A DNA stretch of 64,000 nucleotides, taken from the NCBI GenBank assembly GCA_002794775.1, contig NBAY01000020.1:248001-312000 (forward strand), given 5' to 3'. Source of the DNA: Porodaedalea pini (Eukaryota; Basidiomycota; Agaricomycetes; Hymenochaetales; Hymenochaetaceae). Below, piece by piece: positions 56,289 through 64,000 of this stretch. How positions within the stretch are numbered: the stretch's first letter is position 1; each line of letters begins with the position of its first letter. The notes under the pieces are model-generated. The model saw only the letters and a program-made list of their open reading frames with translations, made no database searches and was not told where the DNA came from. The position numbers and the translations under genes were made by a program.

Positions 56289-56792
56289 GGCTCTGCGGCC
56301 GTGAGACGGTGAGTGCGAGCGGCGGCTGAAAGGCAAGTCACGGCCCGACATAGAGACCGTATGCGTGACATCAGGGCATGTTCCTTGTTCTGAACCGATT
56401 CATCTCCCTCCCTCATAACTATCTGCACAAGTCCAAAATGCCCTCTCCGGCTCTGCTCGACCTCGACAGAAAGTGCGTGTCCAATGTAGCCAGCGCCGTT
56501 GCACGAAAGTGTGGTCCTCGGGTATCTGTCGGCACTCGGGACGGACGTGGTCTCGGAGCTTCATTCTCGCTGCCAGCAGGACGTCCCCCGCCGCACCACA
56601 TCAGAAATAGGGTGCTGGATAGTGCGCTGCCCGTTGACCAACGTGCCTCAGCCCGCTGTGCTCTGAAACAACTTCCCATGTATAATTGTGTATCATTGGT
56701 CTCTTACTGACCGGCCGCATCTCTTACATATATTACCTTACCGTTCGGCGTGATCTATACCATACAATCGCTTGCCCCCAACCACCTTGGAT
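56289..56792. promoter_or_regulatory. Divergent promoter region TFB5 / RKI1
   Basis: About 500 bp between two divergently transcribed housekeeping genes. A plus-strand open stretch (56,378-56,710) is present, but it has no recognisable product and is probably chance or leader sequence. No specific operator was identified. Confidence 0.45.
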
Positions 56793-58136
56793 ATGTCTGC
56801 ATCATCGCTATTCGTCGTCGCTAGCCGCCGTCCGTCCGTGGGTGCAATGTCACCGCTGGCGTTGTCGTCCTTCAGCTCACTTGCGAATCAATCTGGGAAC
56901 GCACCTGTAGCCGTTGTCGAAACGCCAGGTGAGCATCCAGCTTCTTCTCAGATATCAGTTAATAAAAGTGTTCTGGACAGTTGTCGTAAAGGCAGACGGA
57001 GAAGCCAAGTTGTCCGTGATCGAAGCGTCAAAGCGGTTTGCAGCATGGACAGCCGTCGACCACCACATTCGCGAAGAACATAAAGTGTGTACACCGTTTC
57101 AGACATTTCTCAGCATTTCATGCTGCACTGTCAGGTTATTGGAATCGGCTCGGGTTCGACGGTTCCTTACGTCGTAGAGCGAATACTAGCACAGGGCGAG
57201 AAACTGAACCGTGATCGTGTCTTCTTGCCTACAGGTAAGTTTGTGCTTCATTCATTGTACTTCGTTCTTACTTCTTGTGTCTTCGCAGGCTTTCAATCAA
57301 AGGAGCTCATCGTCAAAGCCAATCTCCGACTGGGTGATGTCGACCAATACCCCAGCATCGACGTTACGATTGACGGTGCGGATGAGTGAGATTTCTCAGC
57401 TTGAAGTAAAACTTGGATGCTCGAAATTCACGTTGCTTTGCAGAGTTGACCACGATTTAAACTGTATAAAGGGAGGTGGAGCCTGTCACCTCCGTGAGAA
57501 GGTGCTCGCTGAGGCTGCCGAGACGTGGATTGTGGTTGCAGACTATCGCAAAAACTCGGAAGTACTGGGAACCACCGTACGTTCGCCCCGCTATCACCTT
57601 ATCATCCAAGAGCCTTAGACTTCCTGATTTCGTCAAACTCTGCAGTACAAAGCAGGCGTCCCTATTGAGGTTGCTCCTTTCGCATACGCGAAGCTGCTTC
57701 AAAACGTTCACCGGCTCGGGTCAGAGGAGGCGACGTTACGCATGGCCAAGGGCGGAAAAGCCGGTCCTGTCGTCACCGACAACGGCAACTTCGTGATTGA
57801 CGCACCCTTCGACCCGGAGACGCTCAGCGATCCGCATCTGGTGCGTAACAATCAAAACATTTTGCAGCATTTCATCGCTGAAAGTGTTTTTATGCCTGCT
57901 TTGTAGCTCCTAACGAAGATCAAGATGCTCACGGGTGTGGTTGAGGTAGGGCTCTTCTGCAAGATGGCTCAGGCCGCTTACTTCGGAATGCGGTAAGCCG
58001 TTCTTCACATCTTGCCACAAACGTTTCACTGAATCATATGGTTTAGGACGGAAGCGTAACAATTAAATGGCACGACGGCCGTGTCGAGCAGGTCAAAGGA
58101 CCAAACTCCAATTCTTCAGTCGCAAATGGGCAATAG
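56793..58136 (+). CDS. RKI1: Ribose-5-phosphate isomerase (RpiA type)
   Basis: Interconverts ribose-5-phosphate and ribulose-5-phosphate in the non-oxidative pentose phosphate pathway. At least seven introns are placed in frame. Motifs in order: [17 protein letters not shown] (phosphate-binding GSGST), [20 protein letters not shown] (catalytic Asp in the GADE loop), [20 protein letters not shown] (KGGGA), [29 protein letters not shown] and [19 protein letters not shown]. The C-terminus ends SSVANGQ at TAG 58,134-58,136. The N-terminal about 45 residues ([18 protein letters not shown]) extend beyond the bacterial core, so a start at the internal ATG (residue 19) is possible. No frameshift was seen. 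Confidence 0.9.
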
Positions 58137-58310
58137 ACTGTCTCGCCGGCGAGGTACCATGAAGTATTGTACTTGTAAGTTCTATTGTACACTTCGTGTA
58201 GAACCTCAACCACTGTAGATCACCGGAAGAATCCATCGAATTCTTGTATATCACCTTATCTCTCTTTTTTCTCTCTTTTTTTTTTTCCCGGCACGTTCCT
58301 CCAGCTCTTA

Positions 58311-59240
58311 TCAATAACAAGGCGCATCCTCAAGCTTCTTCGACATCTCCGTAATTGTCGTGCGTGCCTCTGCCTCACGTTCAACATCACCGGCATCTGC
58401 GGCCGCAAGCAAAGCACGGAGGGCCGCATATGCCGTGTACCACATGCGTTTCGTGTGCTGCCGCGCGAAAATGATTGGACTACCGCCGTATCCCTCGAGT
58501 AGAGCGTCACTCGGCGCGCGGAACGCACCTTCCATTAGGCGGTCTCCCCATAATGCGGTCTCCCAGCCAGTAAGGCCCATTATATCACCCTCATTCGAGA
58601 CATCGACTCCAACGAAAGCGCGCTCATCCCATTCGCGCTCGTCGCACCATACAAGGGTCGGTACCTCCACGTCATCGAACAAGAAGAATCCGATCGCGCG
58701 ACCTAATGCACGACGCAAATCCGCTATTGGGACCTTGCCGGCCCGCTCTATGCCGCGTTGTTCCAAGTTTTCCAGAGCTGTCTCAAGAAGCAATGTGAAA
58801 GCCTCTTGCCAGCTGTAGCACTCGCCCCAATCGGCCTGTGCACCCGGTATCCCGAACCAGTCGTTCTGAACCATATCTAGTGAGCGGAGATGTGCGCCGA
58901 GGCGTAGTTCTGCTGCTGTGCGAGTGCGATCTGGCAAGGATGAAGAACTGAGTGGGGTTCCGGGTGGGTGTAATAATAAGGCGTAAGGGGAAGAGATAAG
59001 AGTTGTGCTGTCGTCGCGCTTTAGGAGACGCGGTGTCGGAATTGAGGTGTGCGATGCGATAGTCTCAAAGAGATTGGACTGTGTATCGAGTGCATGGCTA
59101 GAGGTGATCGAGATAATAAGAGAGTTCGACGTATTTTGCGTATCTATATAGACTGCTGTGTATGTTTTGGTGGAAGATCTGGACGTATGCGCATATAGTG
59201 CGTGTGTGTTGAATGAGTGCGATTACACGGAGCGCACCGT
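58311..59240 (-). CDS. APH-like protein with degenerate catalytic motifs
   Basis: The frame is open from about 59,240 to the stop at 58,311. It contains ASHTSIPTPRLLKRDDS (lysine-strand region), SPYALLLHPPGTPLSS (hinge-like), VPTLVWCDEREWDERAFVGV and GDIMGLTGWETALWGDRLME. Fungal relatives have His-x-Asp-Leu..Asn in the catalytic loop and Asp-x-Glu in the metal site. Here the loop is WCDEREWDE and the metal site reads TGWE, so the catalytic Asp/Asn and metal Asp look lost. It may be a pseudokinase, or be decaying. No ATG occurs in the open frame, so an upstream exon is needed; MDDL followed by GTAAGT at about 59,257 is a candidate, but its phase does not fit well. It is transcribed divergently from NLR-2. 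Confidence 0.6.
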
Positions 59241-59527
59241 AAGGACTTACGAGGTCGTCCATTGCGCTAATGATACCAGCTCGCTGAACGCATCATCGTA
59301 CACGCGTAGAATTGAGCTGGCGGTGTCTCTACTCAGCGACATCGCTGTCGATTTCGAAAGAGCTCGAGCCTCAGCTGAGGTCGGCTCGGACGGAAGCAGA
59401 AAGAGTTCCGCACGTGAACTTCGTTCTCAGGCTGATGCCATGATGGATCTGATCCCGCAGTTGCGACGTGCTTCTGACCGCCATCGTCGACAGCTCAACG
59501 CAAGAAATCTACACAAAGCAACCCGCC
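59241..59527. promoter_or_regulatory. Divergent upstream region between the APH-like gene and NLR-2
   Basis: The part next to NLR-2 (about 59,430-59,527) is related to the leader of NLR-1, including GGCTGATGCCATGATGGATC and CATCGTCGACA. A plus-strand reading frame runs through it into the NLR-2 start, but the equivalent frame in NLR-1 has a stop. It is therefore treated as untranslated leader. Confidence 0.5.
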
Positions 59528-62500
59528 ATGTCTCACTCTCAGACCGCTCGAGGTGTTCAATTCCAGTACGTCGTTGATCGCTTTGGTTCACAATTCTTGC
59601 CTAACCTCCTCGGCGGCTCGTCCTCCTAGGTTTCTGCACTTGAAAGGTATCACCGCACCCGCGCACCCTAGATTCACAATTTCTCATTCAACTCTTGCAG
59701 GTGTGGAGGTTGGCTTTAAAGATAAACGTCCGAAGTATCCGGTCAAGATCAAGGTCATACCCGACCGCGACACCCCAAAGTCCAAGGAATTCGAAAGCGG
59801 TGCTCTGCTCCTGTGGGAGACCAACATGTGCGTGAAACCAGTGCCATCATCTTTCGATTGAGCGCTGGCCAATGATTTGTACTGCAGACATCTTTCTCCG
59901 ACTTCCAATGTTGAAATCGTCGTCAAAGAGTCTCACACCGTCAAATGGCGTGCAAAGAAAGACTTCGCGTCGGTCCGCCTCGAAGCAACAGATATTGGCA
60001 AAAATGCTCTCATCACTAAGGAAGGTATGTATCGTGCCACGTTACCGTATGCTCTATCAGAAATGAGACTTCATCGTCATAGACGAGGACGGGATAATAA
60101 CAGTGAAGCTCACCTTCGCTTCCCCTGTCGTGGTGAGTTCCTACTCAAACTCGCCCGCTTCTGTACATACCACTAATCGTACCGGTAAGGCTGGTGATAT
60201 TGTCCGTAAAGGAGCTGAAGACGCGGCAGATCTCCTTGATAAGAAACCTGTTGTTCTGGAGAAACTCGGAAAGGCTCGCAAATTTGTTGAGGTTGTAAAG
60301 AATTTCGGTGACGTGTTGTCTGATGTGAGTACAATGCGCCTCAGACAACGCCGTGCTGATGACAGGACCTCAGGTTCATCCAGCTGCGAAGGCTGCTGTC
60401 ATCGCTTTCAATCTGCTTTACGAGGTGAAATGATTCACTCCTCCTGAGTCCTCTGCTAATATCTCGAGATAGAAATTGGAACAACAGGAAAAGCTCCATG
60501 AAGATGCCGCCGATCTCATTGAAGATCTATCGTTGTTCCTGCCTTTCACTGAAGTCGTTGATCCTGGTCCTCTGATGAGTGAGGCTGCCAGAAGTGCTAT
60601 CAGGGACTTCTTGTCTGTCTTCAGGGAGACGTGCGAGTTTGTTGTGAAATATTCGAGCAGCAAGAACATCCTGGGTGAGGTGGAAGTTATTCTCTTTTCT
60701 ACTATGCTAAATCAATGCTGTGCAGGGGACCTACTATCATCTCAGCAACCGAAAATTGATCAGCTTGAAGCCGATTTCAGAAAAGTGAAAAGCAGGTATG
60801 ACTGGGCTATTAAGACCGATGTCTGGAGAGCTGCCCTCAAACTTGGTAAATTTGGTTCTACATATACTTTCCTGGCCCTGAAGTCATAGCTCATTTTGGT
60901 ACAGAGAAACTCCGCGATGAAGACATGTTGAAGCTGCTTCAGGTGTCTTTCTCTGGCCCTGCCGGGAAGGAATACTATAGAACGGACAGATGCTGTTTGA
61001 CAGGCACACGGGCTGGTGTCCTTGAACAGGTTTCGCAGTGGACAGATACTGCCTCCTCTCAGCTGTTCTGGTTGCATGGCATCGCAGGCTCTGGAAAAAG
61101 TGCGATAGCTAGCACTGTTGCTCGTATGTTTGACGAACAGAGACTTCTTGCCGGTTGTTTCTTCTGCAGAAGGGATGACCCGGATCTGAGAAATACAGAG
61201 AAAGTCATACCCTCCTTGGCTTTCCATCTTTCTGTCTGGCATCAGCCTTACTCCGCCAAGTTACTGTCCATTTTACAGGGAGACGAGAAGAATAAGCTCG
61301 CAGCGAAGACTGTGCAGGAGCAGTTTGAGCTGCTAATCAAGGATCCCATTTTGGCTCTATCTTCGGATCAACAGATCCAGTCCCCTCGGCCATTAATCAT
61401 CGTTATTGATGCTCTGGATGAATGTGGTGATAATTTGAGGCAGAGGTTTCACCTTGCTCAGGTTCTTGTGCAGGTTTCAAAACTGGTCCCTTGGCTGAAG
61501 CTTTTCATCACGAGCAGACCCTTGCCTGAGTTCAGCCAGGCATTTGACGGAGCAGCAGACTCGCTAAAGAAGCTTCATCTCAATCAAGCCGGGGATCCGA
61601 CGGCAGATATCATGCTCTACACAACTTACAGAGCGAAGTTGATTGCTGAAGAATTATGCCTCGAGCCTACTTGGCTCAGTAATGAGCAGGCTACTTTTCT
61701 GACTCAGAAGTCCCATGGACTGTTTATCTGGACAAGTACTGTCTTCAACTTTATCCAAGGTCAGATCGACGTCGAACATGCAGTTGAAATTGTCTTTTCT
61801 TCTGCATCTGATGCCGAGAATCCGGAGGCAGCTTTAGATGACTTGTACAGGATGGTTCTGCAGGAGGTAGGAAGTGGCCCTCATAACCTCTTGCTGGTCA
61901 GGACGGTTGCAGGCGTCATCTTCAGCACTGCGAAGAATGTACCCCTTACTGTTGATGCAATTCACAAATTCATCCCCCAATTTTCCGACAAAGTGATCGG
62001 GCGAGTTGTTGATCAGCTTCAAGCAGTTCTATATAAGGATGTAGAGCTGGAGAATGCTATCCGTGTCTGCCACCCTTCATTCATTGACTTCATGAGTCAG
62101 GAGACACGCTCTGTTCAGTTTTGGACAAGGCCTCAGGAGCTCGATCTCAGAATCGCCATGAGGTGTTTGCAGATAATGAAAGAAAGCTTATGCTTTAATA
62201 TATGTCATTTCGAGACTTCTTATCTAGCGAATAAGGATGTTCCTGACCTGCATCTTGCGATTGCTGCAGCGATCTCACGGGCATTGAGTTACAGCTGTCT
62301 TTATTGGATGAGTCATATCCAATCAACAGATGCATCTCAGCAAGAGGAGCTTTTCAGCTTAGTTGAAGGTATTCTCTGCAGCGAGATATCACTCTATTGG
62401 CTTGAAGTGTTGAGTCTTCTGCAAGAGCTGAAGAAGGGCATTCAGATTTTATCAAAAGCAATTGCATTTTTCACCAACACAGAATTGAAAGCAATAGCTT

Positions 62501-64000
62501 CAGAACTCTTCCGCTTTGTTTCAGCATTTCATGATCCGATTTCAACCAGCACTCCACATATCTACATCTCTGCTCTTGCTTGGCTTCCCTCTGAGTGTCT
62601 TCTCGCTCAAAGAAATTGTGCGGCTCTCATTGGCCGAACACCTATCGGACAAGGCAAAAGCATGCACTGGCCCGGTGCATTATTGACGATCCCGGAAATT
62701 GGAATGGTCAGGGCCATTGCATGCTCTTCAGATGGAATGCATATTGCCTCTGGGACTCAAGAAGGAATAGTTTGTGTTAGGGATGCACAGACAGGTAACC
62801 TTAAGGGTCCCCCGATGAAGGGTCATACCGGTCAGATCACTTCTCTTGCTTTCTCTCCGGACGGAAAATTTGTTGCTTCAAGTTCGCATGATCAAACTAT
62901 ACAGATTTGGGATGTTGAGACCGGAATACCCACGGGTGATGCCCTCAGAGATCATGCAGATTGGTCCAGGTCTATAACTTCTGTTGCATTTTCTCCCAAC
63001 GGAAAGTGTATCGTCTCTGGCTCAGATGACGGAACTATCCGAATCTGGGATGTAGAGACAGGAAAACTGGCCAAAGAGCCAGTCCAAGGCCATGCAGGTA
63101 GTATTAGATCTGTCGCAGTCTCTCCTGATGGGAAGCACATCGTCACAGGCTCCGACGAAAAAGTTATTCAGATTTGGGATGCAGAGAGTGGTGAAGCTGT
63201 GGGTAAACGACTTGAAGGGCATACAAACTGGGTTGTCTCACTTGCATACTCCCCTGACGGGACGAATATTGTGTCGGGATCATACGACAAAACTGTTCGA
63301 CTTTGGGACGCGGCGACTGGAAAGCCGTTAAGAGAGCCATTTATAGGCCACACGGATTACGTTAATTCTGTTGCGCACTCGCCCGATGGAAAGCTCGTAG
63401 TCTCGGCCTCGACAGATAAAACCATCAGGATATGGAATGTAAAGACCGGCGAGCTTGTAGGAAGGCCACTTAAAGGACATACAGACTGGGTTATGTCTGT
63501 TGCATTCTCTCGTGACGGGAAGCACGTTGTATCTGGTTCGCACGATAAATCTATCAGAATCTGGGATCTTGAGACCGGAAATTTTGGAGAAGAGACACTT
63601 AAGGGTCGAGTCACATCCGTCGCATTCTCTTCGGATGGAAAATATGTCGCCTCTGGTTCAACCGAAAATATTGTTCAATTATGGGACGCAGGAACTGGCA
63701 AACTTGTAAAGCAGCCATTCGAAGGTCACAGCCGTTGGGTCAACGCTGTTGCATTTTCGAAAAGTGGAATATATATAGTCTCTGGTTCAGACGATATGAC
63801 TATTCGGATTTGGGACGTAGACACGCACACTCCTGTTGGCGAACCAATTACAGGCCATTCGGGTTGGGTCAAGTCTGTGGACTTCTCTCGAGACGGAAAA
63901 AGGATTGTTTCCGGCTCAGTGGACAAGACTGTCAGGGTCTGGGATGTAGATACTGCGAAGCCTGTGGGAGGGCCACTCGAAGGCGATAGTGATTGGGTTA
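59528..64000 (+). CDS. NLR-2: C2-like / MLKL-like helical / NACHT / WD40 protein, 3' end outside window
   Basis: ATG at 59,528 (MSHSQTARGVQFQ). Exons 59,528-59,565, 59,630-59,646 (17 nt), 59,701 onward and several more lead to the large exon from 60,905, which stays open to the window end. The C2-like region has RPKYPVKIKVIPDRDTPKSK and NVEIVVKESHTVKW. The helical region has HPAAKAAVIAFNLLYEKLEQ and HEDAADLIEDLSLFLPFTE, the pattern seen in MLKL/HeLo-type N-termini. NACHT: Walker A GIAGSGKSAIAST, Walker B LIIVIDALDE. A winged-helix/linker region is followed by about ten 42-residue WD40 repeats (for example SGSYDKTVRLWDAATGKPL). No frameshifts are present. Intron positions match NLR-1, so the two are duplicates. 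A role in self/non-self recognition and cell death is inferred from the family. Confidence 0.88.

Noticed and set aside
59158..59577. 139-residue plus-strand ORF leading into NLR-2
   Set aside because: It looks protein-like, but the homologous leader of NLR-1 carries a stop in this frame and both genes share the later ATG, so it is treated as untranslated leader.

Overview
The window looks like a piece of a filamentous basidiomycete (Agaricomycete-type) genome. Genes are split by many 45-70 bp GT..AG introns. Several families typical of these fungi are present: C2-like/helical/NACHT/WD40 NLR proteins, a Zn2Cys6 transcription factor, old yellow enzymes, fungal aminoglycoside-phosphotransferase-like kinases and Ty3/gypsy chromoviruses. 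No bacterial operons, CRISPR arrays or confident tRNA/rRNA genes were seen. All calls come from reading the sequence; no database was searched, and percent identities are estimates by eye.

Region 1 (1-13,417) is retrotransposon. The 3' end of a plus-strand chromovirus (integrase C-terminus, chromodomain, 415-bp LTR) faces a minus-strand array with the structure LTR-internal-LTR-internal-LTR, flanked as a whole by one 5-bp duplication (TGAGG). The simplest history is self-insertion of one element into the chromodomain region of a second copy, then LTR x LTR recombination. The element has a Tf1-like 11-nt self-primer and a consensus -1 slippery heptamer between gag and pol.

Region 2 (13.4-22.2 kb) is gene-poor: a long degenerate inverted repeat, a small two-exon gene (14,641-15,108), dispersed and tandem repeats, and an old-yellow-enzyme pseudogene. 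Region 3 (22.2-31.0 kb) holds succinate dehydrogenase iron-sulfur subunit (with an apparent 1-nt deletion), an APH-family kinase, a second broken old-yellow-enzyme copy in inverted orientation, and a nine-exon bestrophin-like channel.

Region 4 (31.4-44.8 kb, all minus strand) has NLR-1, a NYN-domain protein and a Zn2Cys6 transcription factor. Region 5 (44.8-55.9 kb) is repeat-rich and carries a duplicated small secreted protein gene (49,225 and 54,189) separated by two large palindromes, one with a MITE at its axis. Region 6 (55.9-64.0 kb) holds TFIIH subunit Tfb5, ribose-5-phosphate isomerase, a catalytically degenerate APH-like protein and NLR-2, which runs off the window end.

The strongest story is the NLR pair. 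Both genes share intron positions and a C2-like plus MLKL/HeLo-like helical N-terminus ahead of NACHT and WD40. They diverge clearly over the N-terminus, NACHT and first WD repeats, but become almost identical over the later WD repeats, as expected for gene conversion. In NLR-1 that near-identical block is also where all six frameshifts lie.
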